A stretch of DNA of 64,000 bases from JBFHFS01 sp041583495 (GCA_041583495.1 JBFHFS010000018.1:26022-90021); one strand, 5' to 3'. Numbered from the stretch's first letter, positions 7,752 through 17,585 are shown. Notes: a model not told the origin generated them from the sequence alone. Made by a program: numbers and translations.

Positions 7752-10700
7752 ATGAAAAATATAATATCCCTGTTTGTAAAGTATCCATTCTATGGGAAAA
7801 TGGTAATACTGATACTGGTATTGCTGGGTGGCCTTTCGCTGTACAACATGCGCAAAGCCACCTTTCCATTGGTGGAATCAAAAGAAATTTCCGTATCGGT
7901 TTCTTATCCGGGGGCTACCCCAAAAGAGATGGACGAAGGGATTACCTCGTTAATTGAGAACAGCATACGGGGCATCTCGGGAATCAAGGAGTTTTCCTCT
8001 AAATCGTACGAAGGGTCCTCGTCGGTCACCGTTACCGCCCTAAATGGTTACGATATGGATGAGTTATTATCAGACGTAAAGAATGCCGTAGACGGTATTT
8101 CCAACTTCCCCTCGGCCGCCGAGCGTCCTATCGTTTCCAAAAACCGGGCAAAAGATATCGCCATGTTTATGTCCCTGACCTCCAAGTCCAGTGATTTATT
8201 GGAGCTCAACAGCATGGCCAACCGTATTGAAGACGATTTATTAGCCACCGGTGAAATTTCTCAAATTACCATTCGTGGTGTTCCCAGCAAATTAGAGCTG
8301 GCCATTGAACTGGATGAGACCCAAATGCGCAGATACGACCTCACATTTAGTGACATACAGAGTGCCATCACCGCCAACAACATCGACATCTCAGGTGGAA
8401 CCATCCGAAATCCCAGGGAACAGATCAAGATCTTAAGCCGCAACCGGTCGGTATTACCCGATCATGTTAAAGGAATTGTTGTCAAAACAAATATTAACGG
8501 GCAACTCATAACCGTTGGAGATATTGCTTCGGTAAAACTTCAAACGCCCGAGGATCCGAGCAATGGCTATGTAGATAAAAAACCGACGGTTACTTTTATG
8601 ATCCAGAAGCTGGCAAGTGAAGATCTGGAAGCCATTTCAAACATTTTAAACGATTACATTAAAACATTCAATGAGAAAGAGACTGATTTTAAATTAGCCG
8701 TTAAAATGGATTTCCTGACCTTAATCGACGGGCAATTATCCATCCTTATCAGTAATGGCATCCTGGGGGTAATTTTAGTGATCGTATTATTGTCGCTTCT
8801 TTTAAATATCCGCTTATCGCTTTGGGTGGCCTGGGGTATTCCGGCTTCCTTTCTGGGGATGTTTATCCTGGCCAACCTTTTTGGGGTAACCATCAACATG
8901 ATCAGTCTCTTCGGAATGATCCTGATTATTGGAATTCTGGTCGATGACGGGGTGGTCATTGGCGAAAACGTATTCACACACTTCGAAAAGGGTAAGTCAC
9001 CCCGTCGTGCAGCCATTGATGGAACCCTTGAAGTTTTGCCTGCCGTATTTACCTCGGCCATCACCACCATAATTGCCTTTTCGCCCTTATTCTTTATAGA
9101 AGGAACAATGGAAATGATGTTTGAAATGGCTTTCGTTGTAGTGGCTTGTTTGGTCTTTTCGTTGCTGGAAGCCATGTTTGTATTACCCGGCCATTTGGCT
9201 AATCCGAAAGTCTTGAAGCCACAAGACAACAAATCCTTTTATGGCAAATTACGCAAGAAACTGGATAAATATATATTTGGCCTGCGCGACAAGATTTATG
9301 CCCCATTTTTAGTATGGATACTGAACCACAAAGGGTTATCCTCAGCCGGAGTTACCTCGCTGATCATCATCACAATAGGATTGATAGGAGGTGGAAAGAT
9401 CGGATTTACCTTTTTCCCCCCTGCGCCTTCCGATATGTTTTCCATCGACCTGGCTTTAAAACCCGGGATAAATGAAGAGATTACCAAAGAAACACTTTTT
9501 TATATCGAGGATAAGGCGTGGGAGGTAAATGCCGATTTAATGAAACAAAATGGCGATACCATCCCTTACATATCCTCCATGAGTATATCCATGGGCAACT
9601 CATTTAGTTCCACCGAAAACGGGACCAATGCGGGGATGATCCGTGTATTCTTAAATCCCCTTGAAGACACACAGGTATCGGATGAACTGTTGAAACGCGA
9701 AATTTCGGCCAGGATTGGCGACCTGCCCGAAGCCTACAAGTTTGCGGTTGGCGCGTCGAACCGTTTTGGCGCCCCGGTTTCTCTTAGTTTGTTAGGCTAC
9801 GACTACGACGATTTAGAGGCGGCAAAGGAGGAGCTGGAAGTGGAGCTGTCTAAAATGCCGGCCTTGTTTAACATTACCGACAATAGCCAGATTGGAAGCC
9901 AGGAGTTGCGATTAAAACTGAAACCTGAGGCTTATGCCTTGGGCTTAACCACCAATTCGTTGATGACGGAGGTACGCCAGGGATTCTATGGTGCCTTATC
10001 CCAACGGATACAGGTAGGTAAAGATGAAATTTGGGTCTATGTGCGCTATGCACTCAGCAACCGCGAGAACTTTGGTCAACTCGAAAATATGTTGATCCAC
10101 ACCACCAAAGGCAATTTCCCCCTGGGAAGAGTTGCAGAAATAACCACCGCGCGAAGCTTAAGTACCATCAATCATTTTAATGGCAAACGCGAAATAAGAG
10201 TGGATGCCTACCAAAAAGACCAAACCCAATCGGTACCGGATATTCTGAGTTATATTGAATCGGAAATCTTACCGGCAATATCCAAGAAACACCCCGACAT
10301 CACCTATATGCATCAGGGGCAGGAAAAAGACTCCAACGAGCAGTTAGGCAGCATGGTGCTCTATTTTGGCCTTGCCTTTTTTGTCATTGTCCTCATCATC
10401 ATGATTTACTTTAAGTCGTTCCGCCAGGGGGTTTTGGTTACCGCCATGATTCCTTTAGGTATTATTGGAGCCATTTGGGGACATGCCATTCATGGGCAGC
10501 CCATCTCAATGATGAGTCTTTGGGGTATGGTGGCCTTATCGGGCGTAATCATTAATGACGCCATTGTATTTCTGGCCAAATACAACCAAAACCTGGAAAA
10601 AGGCATGAAGATTTTTGACTCCGTGAAGGACGCCGGTCTGTCGCGCTTTAGAGCTATTCTGCTAACCACCATCACAACAACGGCCGGGTTAATGCCCTTG

Positions 10701-10955
10701 ATTCTGGAGAATAGTCCCGATGCACGAATGCTGATTCCCATGGCTATTTCCCTTGCCTACGGAATCCTGTTCGGAACCGTTTTTATCCTGATTATTTTAC
10801 CGGTATTGGTGGTCCTCTCGAACCGGGCAGAGTTTGGGATTATGAAGTTGCGAACCTCTGAAATTCTGGAACCCGAAGATATTGAAACAGCCGTCATCAA
10901 TGCCAAAATTGAGGAAACACTCAGGATGAATATGGCTAAGGAGTTTGTTGATTAA
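7752..10955 (+). CDS. RND family efflux pump, inner-membrane subunit (AcrB/MexB-like)
   Basis: A 1067-residue protein of the full length of the HAE/AcrB family. The first membrane helix is near residues 15-35, followed by the porter domain, a helix bundle at about 330-480, a second large periplasmic domain and a second helix bundle at about 870-1030. The TM4 proton-relay acidic pair is visible in IGILVDDGVVIGENV. It uses the proton gradient to drive export of drugs, bile-salt-like compounds or lipids with the adjacent adaptor and outer-membrane factor. The sequence does not separate multidrug from dedicated substrates. The C-terminal tail of about 40 residues is acidic. Confidence 0.95.
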   Translation: MKNIISLFVKYPFYGKMVILILVLLGGLSLYNMRKATFPLVESKEISVSVSYPGATPKEMDEGITSLIENSIRGISGIKEFSSKSYEGSSSVTVTALNGYDMDELLSDVKNAVDGISNFPSAAERPIVSKNRAKDIAMFMSLTSKSSDLLELNSMANRIEDDLLATGEISQITIRGVPSKLELAIELDETQMRRYDLTFSDIQSAITANNIDISGGTIRNPREQIKILSRNRSVLPDHVKGIVVKTNINGQLITVGDIASVKLQTPEDPSNGYVDKKPTVTFMIQKLASEDLEAISNILNDYIKTFNEKETDFKLAVKMDFLTLIDGQLSILISNGILGVILVIVLLSLLLNIRLSLWVAWGIPASFLGMFILANLFGVTINMISLFGMILIIGILVDDGVVIGENVFTHFEKGKSPRRAAIDGTLEVLPAVFTSAITTIIAFSPLFFIEGTMEMMFEMAFVVVACLVFSLLEAMFVLPGHLANPKVLKPQDNKSFYGKLRKKLDKYIFGLRDKIYAPFLVWILNHKGLSSAGVTSLIIITIGLIGGGKIGFTFFPPAPSDMFSIDLALKPGINEEITKETLFYIEDKAWEVNADLMKQNGDTIPYISSMSISMGNSFSSTENGTNAGMIRVFLNPLEDTQVSDELLKREISARIGDLPEAYKFAVGASNRFGAPVSLSLLGYDYDDLEAAKEELEVELSKMPALFNITDNSQIGSQELRLKLKPEAYALGLTTNSLMTEVRQGFYGALSQRIQVGKDEIWVYVRYALSNRENFGQLENMLIHTTKGNFPLGRVAEITTARSLSTINHFNGKREIRVDAYQKDQTQSVPDILSYIESEILPAISKKHPDITYMHQGQEKDSNEQLGSMVLYFGLAFFVIVLIIMIYFKSFRQGVLVTAMIPLGIIGAIWGHAIHGQPISMMSLWGMVALSGVIINDAIVFLAKYNQNLEKGMKIFDSVKDAGLSRFRAILLTTITTTAGLMPLILENSPDARMLIPMAISLAYGILFGTVFILIILPVLVVLSNRAEFGIMKLRTSEILEPEDIETAVINAKIEETLRMNMAKEFVD

Positions 10956-11121
10956 TGCATTTCTGAACCCTTTCGCCATAGAACGATCCCCCCAGGTAAC
11001 CGTGTCAGGTCAGATCGGCAAACCTTCCTGGCAAATTTACGGAAAGCTTAGGATTGAGGCGCTTCGGTATTCTTAATTTGAATTGTGAAAACTACGCCCT
11101 TTGTGGCTTAAAAATATAAAC

Positions 11122-12414
11122 ATGAAAACGACAACAACCCTAATATTTTTCTTTCTTGGCCTTGGAGTAATCCGGGGTCAGGAACCCCTGTCCCTCTCCG
11201 ACGCCATCAATATTGGATTAGAGAACAACTACGATTTACAGGTACAACGTAATTCAGAAAAAATTGCCGGCATCAACAATTCCTGGGGAAATGCCGGTGC
11301 GTTACCAAGCATTAACTTCAGTGCCAGCGGTCGCGAAAATTACAACTATAACGACACGGAAAACTACCGCCAGCAAACCATTTCTCCCGATGTGGATCTT
11401 AACTGGGTTCTCTTCGATGGCTTTTCGGCCCGCATCAACAAGCAAAAATTTGAGGAGCTGGAAAATCAATCCCAGGGCAATACCGTTATACTGGTTGAAA
11501 ACACCATTCAGGATATTATCCTGGCCTATAACAACTGCCTGTTACAAAAAAAGTTGGTAGAGGTCTATGAGGAATTAGCCAATTTATCTGAGGACCGCTA
11601 TAAACGCACCCAAAACAGCCAGGCCATTGGCGCCACCACAACCTATACAAGTTTGCAGGCCAAGACCTCCATGTTAGAGGATAAATCGAGCCTGTTACAA
11701 CAAAGGGTAAACTTCGAAAATGCCGTGCGTACGCTTAACTTTCAAATGGCCGTCGACAATCAAACCCAATGGAGTTTTACCACCCCCCTGGAGGCCGATA
11801 CCCCGGACTATAACTTAGAAAGCTTATCGGAAAAGCTGTTGCAAAACAACCAGACTCTAAAGAACCAATACATTTACCAAAGCATCGTAGCCAGGGAAAT
11901 AGCCCTGGCAAAAAGTGCCTATTCGCCAACCCTGACCCTAAACTCAGGGATAGGCAATACCGATTGGGGACAGTATTATTCGGGATCAACCCCCAATGTA
12001 ACCCAGAACTACTCAGATGCCTACGTGGGTTTAACCTTGTCTTTCAATATTTTTAATGGTGGCATCCGTAAACGAAGTCTCGAAATTGCTAAAATAGGCC
12101 AGGAGTCGGCACAGGTTCAAACCCAACAGATGACACACAGCCTTAGCACCCAATTGCTGCAGATGTACAGTAGTTATGAGGTTCAAAAAACCGTATTGGA
12201 GTTGACCAATGAGCAGGAAGAGGCGGCTAAACTGAACTTAGAGTTATCGGCAGAAAAGTTACAAAATGGAACCATCAACTCATTCAATTACCGCGATGTA
12301 CAAATCGCTTACATGAATGCGGCCATATCAAAATACCGTGCCATCTATAACCTGGTGGAGTCGAACACCGATCTCCAAAGAATTACCGGAGGGATCATCA
12401 GTGAGTATGAATAG
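11122..12414 (+). CDS. TolC-like outer-membrane efflux protein
   Basis: About 430 residues from ATG 11122, where a classic signal peptide begins (MKTTTTLIFFFLGLGVIRGQ). The longer frame from a TTG at 11101 would add seven residues ahead of the signal and is rejected. The two-fold OEP repeat is visible: SLSDAINIGLENNYDLQVQRN at the start of the first half and a SAYSPTLTLNSGIG-type strand in the second, with long helical stretches rich in Gln, Asn and Leu. It forms the outer-membrane channel for the RND pump encoded just upstream. A gap of 166 bases follows the pump gene. Confidence 0.93.
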   Translation: MKTTTTLIFFFLGLGVIRGQEPLSLSDAINIGLENNYDLQVQRNSEKIAGINNSWGNAGALPSINFSASGRENYNYNDTENYRQQTISPDVDLNWVLFDGFSARINKQKFEELENQSQGNTVILVENTIQDIILAYNNCLLQKKLVEVYEELANLSEDRYKRTQNSQAIGATTTYTSLQAKTSMLEDKSSLLQQRVNFENAVRTLNFQMAVDNQTQWSFTTPLEADTPDYNLESLSEKLLQNNQTLKNQYIYQSIVAREIALAKSAYSPTLTLNSGIGNTDWGQYYSGSTPNVTQNYSDAYVGLTLSFNIFNGGIRKRSLEIAKIGQESAQVQTQQMTHSLSTQLLQMYSSYEVQKTVLELTNEQEEAAKLNLELSAEKLQNGTINSFNYRDVQIAYMNAAISKYRAIYNLVESNTDLQRITGGIISEYE

Positions 12415-12954
12415 CCTTAAAGGCATTTTTTTCAGCTGGTAATTCGATTAAAAATTGTTTTTAGGGCGTGCAGATGTCTGCTGTTTCCATGAACACCACC
12501 CTGAACATGACCCCAACCACGGGAGAGAACCCTCGCGGAAACAAAAATCTATTCCGCGCGGGCATATTATAATTTTCCCTTCCAGGGTGTTGTTTCACAA
12601 TTGCCTTTCCAGCCAGGGCGTTGCCTTGAGCTGAGAGATGAATGGTCCTTTCAGGTCGAAATGGAGATTAATGCAGAACCACTTAAGACACTGGAGCCAA
12701 ATAGACTGATGGATAGCGTCTTAATGAAATTTCAGGATCTTTTATTGGCCCTATTAAGTCCCGGCCGGTATAGAAAAAAAATATACCTTTGGGTTTCACT
12801 TGAAAACAAGATTGGTCGGTGAATGAACAATCCAATTCAACGGGCACCTTTCCATTTCCCAACTGGATAAAATAAAACCGGGATTTTTCCAATAGATTAT
12901 ATCTGCCAATATCCTGGTTGTTAGGGTCTGGGACCGCCCAATCGCTTAGTTAGG
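12415..12954. other. Long non-coding stretch after the efflux set
   Basis: 540 bases with no gene supported on either strand; the short open frames look random. A small hairpin CGCGGAA (12534-12540) / TTCCGCG (12552-12558) is present without a clear T run. No exact -7 promoter box for the following MFS gene was recognised. Confidence 0.5.
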
Positions 12955-14124
12955 ATGCAAAAAGAACCATCGAAAAAAAAATTTCAAGGGGGTAAGGTGA
13001 TGCTCGTCGCGGCCTCCCACATGTTGCATGACATCTATTCCTCTTTTTTGGCCCCATTAAGGCCTTTGCTGATCGAGAAATTTGGGGTTACACTGGCCAT
13101 GGCCTCCATCTGGGATCTTATCATGCGCATCCCCTGGTTTTTGAACCCCTTCATTGGCATCCTGGCCGAAAGAACTGCCGCCCGCTATTTCATCATCGTC
13201 GCACCCGCCATCACTTCAATATGCATGAGCCTTTTAGGGGTGGCTCCCTCCTTTGGCATTATATCCATATTGCTGTTTACGATGGGCATCAGCAGCGCTG
13301 CTTTTCATGTGCCGGCACCCACTATGGTCAAACGTCTGTCGGGCCGGTATACCGGCCGGGGCATGAGCTTTTATATGTTCGGAGGAGAACTGGCGCGCAC
13401 CGCCGGCCCCTTAATCATCACCGCTACCGTTTCGTACTGGGGCCTTGAAGGAACCTGGCGGCTTATTCCGCTGGGTTTAATTGCTTCCCTTATTCTATTC
13501 TTTAAACTCAGAAATATTACTATATCCGATGAGTTTAAACGGAAAAGCGCCCAAAAGGGGAAGGAATGGCCAACCCTGAAAAAATACCTCCCCTTTTTTC
13601 TGGTGCTCATTGGCTACACCCTGTTCAGAGCCATCATGAAATCAGGATTAACCGCCTTTTTGCCTACCTTCTATTATTCCGAAAGAGGCGAAAGCCTGTG
13701 GTTTGCCAATTCGGCTCTGGCAGTATTTCAGCTGGCAGGCGCCCTGGGAACAATTTTGGCAGGCAGCATCTCCGACAGGATAGGCCGCAGAACCACCTTG
13801 CTGATAATAAGCCTGATGTCACCCGTTATGATGTTCCTGTTTATCAACGCCCAGGGCTGGCTCTCCTTTGTGTTTCTGATCCTGTTGGGTTTTTTTGTCT
13901 TTGCCCCCGGCCCCGTGCTGATCGCCCTGGTACAGGACCGGTCGAAAGAGTTGCCCGTATTTATGAACAGTATTTACATGACCATCAGCTTTATTTCGGC
14001 CGCCTCGGCCGTGTTTTTTGCAGGCCTGATGGGCGACTGGCTCGGTCTGGAAAAGACTTACCTCATCTCGTCAATCCTGGCTCTGGGCTCCATCCCTTTT
14101 GCGCTGTGGTTGAAAAAGGAATAG
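12955..14124 (+). CDS. MFS exporter, fosmidomycin-resistance (Fsr)-like
   Basis: A 389-residue major facilitator with about 12 membrane segments. The segment AAFHVPAPTMVKRLSG, the following GMSFYMFGGELARTAGPL and the loop motif SDRIGRRTTLL are typical of the fosmidomycin-resistance family of drug exporters. It probably expels a small toxic compound by proton antiport; the real substrate is unknown. It is flanked by long intergenic stretches and appears to be a single-gene unit. A GCG-type hairpin downstream at 14248-14267 may end its transcript or belong to the next leader. Confidence 0.85.
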   Translation: MQKEPSKKKFQGGKVMLVAASHMLHDIYSSFLAPLRPLLIEKFGVTLAMASIWDLIMRIPWFLNPFIGILAERTAARYFIIVAPAITSICMSLLGVAPSFGIISILLFTMGISSAAFHVPAPTMVKRLSGRYTGRGMSFYMFGGELARTAGPLIITATVSYWGLEGTWRLIPLGLIASLILFFKLRNITISDEFKRKSAQKGKEWPTLKKYLPFFLVLIGYTLFRAIMKSGLTAFLPTFYYSERGESLWFANSALAVFQLAGALGTILAGSISDRIGRRTTLLIISLMSPVMMFLFINAQGWLSFVFLILLGFFVFAPGPVLIALVQDRSKELPVFMNSIYMTISFISAASAVFFAGLMGDWLGLEKTYLISSILALGSIPFALWLKKE

Positions 14125-14232
14125 ACCCCGCAGTTTATATTCCTGATTGGTTTAGGGGCCTTGATTTTTCCAGGCCACCCACTCTTTATTAAAAATTTTG
14201 AGACGACCCAGTCGCTATTTAAAATATTTAAT

Positions 14233-14240
14233 TAAATTTG
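14233..14240 (+). promoter_or_regulatory. -7 promoter box for the kinase-MurQ / transporter operon
   Basis: TAAATTTG matches TAnnTTTG exactly. A TTG at the ideal 19-21 base distance is lacking. The predicted start point is close to the hairpin at 14248, giving a leader of roughly 200 bases. Confidence 0.5.
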
Positions 14241-14247
14241 AAAAGAC

Positions 14248-14267
14248 AATCCCGCTCACGCGGGATT
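14248..14267 (+). terminator. Compact GC hairpin, terminator or 5' leader stem
   Basis: AATCCCGC (14248-14255) and GCGGGATT (14260-14267) form a perfect 8-bp stem with a 4-base loop, followed by only two T then GG. It could end the MFS exporter transcript, or be the stabilising 5' stem of the transcript starting from the -7 box just upstream. Confidence 0.45.
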
Positions 14268-14454
14268 TTGGTTAATAAAGTGTCCCTTTTCCGGTCAAAA
14301 AAAGATCTTTACCAACAGCACCGAACTAAGAAAATTGTGAAGAACGCCTCCCGGAGTGGCGGCCGGAGCTATGGGCGAGAGAAAAAAATATTGTTTAAAA
14401 CAAAACGATTGGCTCAGGAATTATCCGGATTTCAAAAAATCTAATACACTGCAA

Positions 14455-16191
14455 ATGAAGTATATCGGAATTGACATTGGTGGCACCTGGATTAAAGGCA
14501 CCCTTGTAGATGAATCCTTCTTTCATCATGGACGATTAAAGGAGTCGAGCCATATTGAAATTAAGAAAGTAAGGAGTTCTCTTCATGAGCACACCACCCC
14601 GGGTGAATTAACAAAAGCCTTAAAAGAACTGATCGCATGCTTTGGCACCAGCAGCAGCCAAATCAAAGGGCTGGGCATTTCCACCGCAGGAATTGTTAAC
14701 TACCAGGGCACAAAGGTCCTTAAGGCGGCAAAGCATCTGAATGTTTTAAAAACCAATATCTGGAAAAAAGAGCTGGAACAACAGTTAGGGTGTAGTGTGA
14801 TTCTGATAAACGATGCAGATGCAACGGCCATAGGAATTGCGGAGCTGGGACTTCTTACAGGGAGCCAATCGGTGGGTATCATGCCCATCGGCACGGGCCT
14901 TGGCTTTACCGTTTGGCGCAACGGCCGAAGATGGAGACCTGGAAAAATGCTTAACCTCCTGGGGAGCATCCGAACGCCTTCCGGATTCTATGACCAAATT
15001 GCAAGCGCCTCCAGGCTTGCCTCTGAAGATCCCGAAAACAACTTAATTGAAGTTTTAACGAAGGATAAGCACCAAAAAGCCCGGGAAGATTATCTTCTTA
15101 ACCTGGCAAAAATCATCAACACAGCAGCCATCATATATAACCTCGACAAGGTAATGATTTGCGGAGGGATCGCCAATGCGGTTGCGGCCTGTGACTATCC
15201 ACTGGAAACCAAAATCAATTCCCTGCTGGCCCAACAACAGGTTGAACTGGACAAGGTAATTGGTGCCTCGGTTGTAAAAGAGGGGAACAGGCTTCAACTC
15301 ATTGGGGCTCTATCACTGGCGAAAGCGGAGTCGACAGCCAATGAGATGAAGGTTTTACCCGCCTATTCCTCCATTCCTACGGAAACACCCTATCAGAAGA
15401 ACCTACAACTACAGGAATTATCCACTTCGGAGATTGTAAAACTCCTATGGACCGCCGAACAGGAGGCCGGGAGCAGACTCGGAGAGAGTTTCCCATACAT
15501 CGAACAAGCCATTGATGAAATCTCTGAAAGGGTGAGCAAAGGAGGCCGGATTATCTACGTGGGTTCCGGCACCAGCGGCAGGGTTGCAGCCATGGATACC
15601 GTTGAAATACCTTGCACCTATGGTTTCCCGGAAGATAGAATCATCACACTCATTGCCGGGGGGGTGGCCGATGCCTCCATCGAGATCGAATCGGATTTTG
15701 AGGAAGACGCCAGTTCGGTTCCCGAGATGTTACTGCTTAACATTACCGACCAGGATACGGTGATTGGCATCTCGGCCAGTGGCATGGCCTACTACGTGCA
15801 GTCGGCACTGGCTCAGGCAAAAGAAAGAGGGGCCTACTCCGTATTGATCCAAAGCCAGGAAGCCCGTGAAAAGTTGCCGTTTTGCGACATGGTAATCCCC
15901 CTGAACTCAGGCTATGAGGTGGTGGCAGGCTCCACAAGAATGAAAGCGGGAACCGCCACAAAGAAAATATTGAATTTCATCTCCTCCACGGTAATGATAA
16001 AACAGGGCAAAGTAGCCGGCTGTTACATGGTGGATGTGGCCTGCATCAATAGTAAATTAATAAGCAGGGCTCAAAGTATTTTGAAAACGCTGTTCAACAT
16101 GGATGCCAACGAAGCGCTTGAGATGCTCAGGAAAGAAAACATGAACCTTGCCCGGGTGATCCGGCGTATTCAACAAAACCAAAACGCTTAA
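14455..16191 (+). CDS. Fused ROK-type sugar kinase / MurNAc-6-phosphate etherase (MurQ)
   Basis: A 578-residue two-domain protein. Residues 1 to about 292 form a sugar-kinase domain: phosphate loop DIGGTWIKGT (7-16), NDADATA with candidate catalytic Asp120, and GTGLG (146-150). The usual ROK zinc motif (GH plus a Cys cluster) is absent. Residues about 320-578 match MurQ, a SIS-fold etherase: GSGTSGR (370-376), Glu384 at the position of a catalytic Glu, further Glu residues at 410-417, STRMKAGTATKK, and the MVDV/NSKL C-terminal region. MurQ removes the lactyl ether of MurNAc-6-P to give GlcNAc-6-P. The kinase domain probably makes MurNAc-6-P, as MurK does, although published MurK is a separate protein. 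The start was chosen at 14455 because the fold begins there. A transporter gene follows after one base. Confidence 0.88.
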   Translation: MKYIGIDIGGTWIKGTLVDESFFHHGRLKESSHIEIKKVRSSLHEHTTPGELTKALKELIACFGTSSSQIKGLGISTAGIVNYQGTKVLKAAKHLNVLKTNIWKKELEQQLGCSVILINDADATAIGIAELGLLTGSQSVGIMPIGTGLGFTVWRNGRRWRPGKMLNLLGSIRTPSGFYDQIASASRLASEDPENNLIEVLTKDKHQKAREDYLLNLAKIINTAAIIYNLDKVMICGGIANAVAACDYPLETKINSLLAQQQVELDKVIGASVVKEGNRLQLIGALSLAKAESTANEMKVLPAYSSIPTETPYQKNLQLQELSTSEIVKLLWTAEQEAGSRLGESFPYIEQAIDEISERVSKGGRIIYVGSGTSGRVAAMDTVEIPCTYGFPEDRIITLIAGGVADASIEIESDFEEDASSVPEMLLLNITDQDTVIGISASGMAYYVQSALAQAKERGAYSVLIQSQEAREKLPFCDMVIPLNSGYEVVAGSTRMKAGTATKKILNFISSTVMIKQGKVAGCYMVDVACINSKLISRAQSILKTLFNMDANEALEMLRKENMNLARVIRRIQQNQNA

Positions 16192-16192
16192 T

Positions 16193-17407
16193 ATGTCTAA
16201 CCTACACAGCACTGAGAAATGGAAGGGTTTTATTCTTCCTTTGATGATTATTGCCTCAATGTTTTCGGTATTGGGGTTCGCGGTGGGGATAAATGCCTTT
16301 TTTGTCCCTTTCGTCAAGGCTGCCTTCCAAATTAGCACTGCCGGATCGTATCTGGTTACCACGGCAACTTTTTCTGCCTTTGTTCTTTTTGGGATTCCCT
16401 CGGGTAAGATTCTTCAAAAAGCCGGCTATAAAAGATCCATGTTTTTTTCTTTTATGTTGATGGCCCTGGGAATGTTTTTACTCATCCCATCTGCCAAATG
16501 GGTGAGTTTTCCCATCTTTCTGTTTGCCCTATTTGTAAACGGGATGGGTCAAACGCTGCTGAATGCGGCCGTGAATCCCTACGTAACGATTCTTGGTCCC
16601 GGGCAAAGCGCAGCCAGGAGAATAAGCATTATGGGCATGTGCAATAAGATATCGTTTGGTCTGGCGCCAATCGTCCTGGCCATTTTTATGGACACGGTAC
16701 AGGTTCAGCTAAACGATGTCATCATCCCATTTTACGTAATAACGGGCATCTTAATTCTTTTAGGAGTACTCGCCTATTTCGCTCCCCTCCCCGAGGTAAA
16801 GGCAAGCGGTGAAGTGGAGACGGACCTTTCATCCGATAAGGCCGGCTCAAACACAAGCCTCCTTCAATTTCCGCATCTTTTGCTGGGTGCTTTGGGTATA
16901 TTCCTTTATGTTGGCGCCGAAAATATCGTATTGGTTTCTATCATCGATTATGCCATCGAATTAGGCTTGCCCTCGCCCGAAAAATATACCTTTTATACTT
17001 CTGTAGGATATATTTTGGGCTATTTATCAGGAATCATTTTAATTCCCAGAATAGTATCCCAGATAACCGCCATGAAGATTTGCTCTTTCCTGGGCCTGCT
17101 ATCCATCGTACTGGCAACTTCCCTGCCGGGAAAAGTCTCTGTGTTATTTGTGGCTGTTCTGGGATTGGCCAATTCACTAATATGGCCGGCCATTTGGCCG
17201 CTGGCACTTGCCGGGTTGGGCAAATTAACCAAAAAAGGATCCTCGTTACTGGTAATGGGCATTGCCGGAGGTGGTCTGCTCCCTCCTGTCATCGGCCTTC
17301 TAAAAGATCACCTGTCATCTTATCAACAAGCCTACTGGATGTTGTTTCCCGTCTATCTTTTCTTTCTTTTTTACGCCTACAAAGGATACAAAATCAGAAA
17401 AGCATAA
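16193..17407 (+). CDS. MFS transporter, probable muramic-acid/amino-sugar importer
   Basis: A 404-residue major facilitator with about 12 membrane segments (first near residues 12-35) and no extra domains. It begins one base after the kinase-MurQ stop (TAATATG), so translation is almost certainly coupled. In Tannerella forsythia the MurNAc locus pairs a transporter (MurT) with kinase and etherase genes; the same content here suggests uptake of MurNAc released from peptidoglycan, with phosphorylation inside the cell. The substrate call rests on context, because MFS sequence alone does not define it. No clear terminator follows. Confidence 0.8.
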   Translation: MSNLHSTEKWKGFILPLMIIASMFSVLGFAVGINAFFVPFVKAAFQISTAGSYLVTTATFSAFVLFGIPSGKILQKAGYKRSMFFSFMLMALGMFLLIPSAKWVSFPIFLFALFVNGMGQTLLNAAVNPYVTILGPGQSAARRISIMGMCNKISFGLAPIVLAIFMDTVQVQLNDVIIPFYVITGILILLGVLAYFAPLPEVKASGEVETDLSSDKAGSNTSLLQFPHLLLGALGIFLYVGAENIVLVSIIDYAIELGLPSPEKYTFYTSVGYILGYLSGIILIPRIVSQITAMKICSFLGLLSIVLATSLPGKVSVLFVAVLGLANSLIWPAIWPLALAGLGKLTKKGSSLLVMGIAGGGLLPPVIGLLKDHLSSYQQAYWMLFPVYLFFLFYAYKGYKIRKA

Positions 17408-17585
17408 AAGGTGAACGGGTGAATATATTCATGTAGGAACAACCTTCCTGTGGATATTGATCTTACGGTTTTTTGGCGGATTTACTTTTTATCTGAGAGA
17501 TCAGGATTTCCATTTGATGACCTGAGTTGGCGTTTTAAAATGGTTCTCCCATTTGGATAGAACCGCTACAGACACACAGCCAGGC

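Larger units (their letters stand above)
14125..14454. other. Intergenic / leader region before the kinase-MurQ fusion
   Basis: 330 bases with no gene. It contains an exact -7 box TAAATTTG (14233-14240), then a hairpin at 14248-14267 and about 190 further bases before the ATG at 14455. The open frame of the fusion gene runs back to 14356, but that part is low-quality and precedes the kinase fold, so it is treated as leader. Confidence 0.55.

Noticed and set aside
11101..11121. TTG at 11101 as the start of the outer-membrane factor
   Set aside because: It would add seven residues ahead of a complete signal peptide that begins at ATG 11122.
12601..12822. 73-residue open frame in the gap after the efflux set
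   Set aside because: No signal peptide, no domain, no promoter and no sign of coding bias; treated as non-coding.
13566..14192. 208-residue frame overlapping the Fsr-like exporter
   Set aside because: It is in another frame of a clear MFS gene and has a random-looking composition with many Arg and Pro residues.
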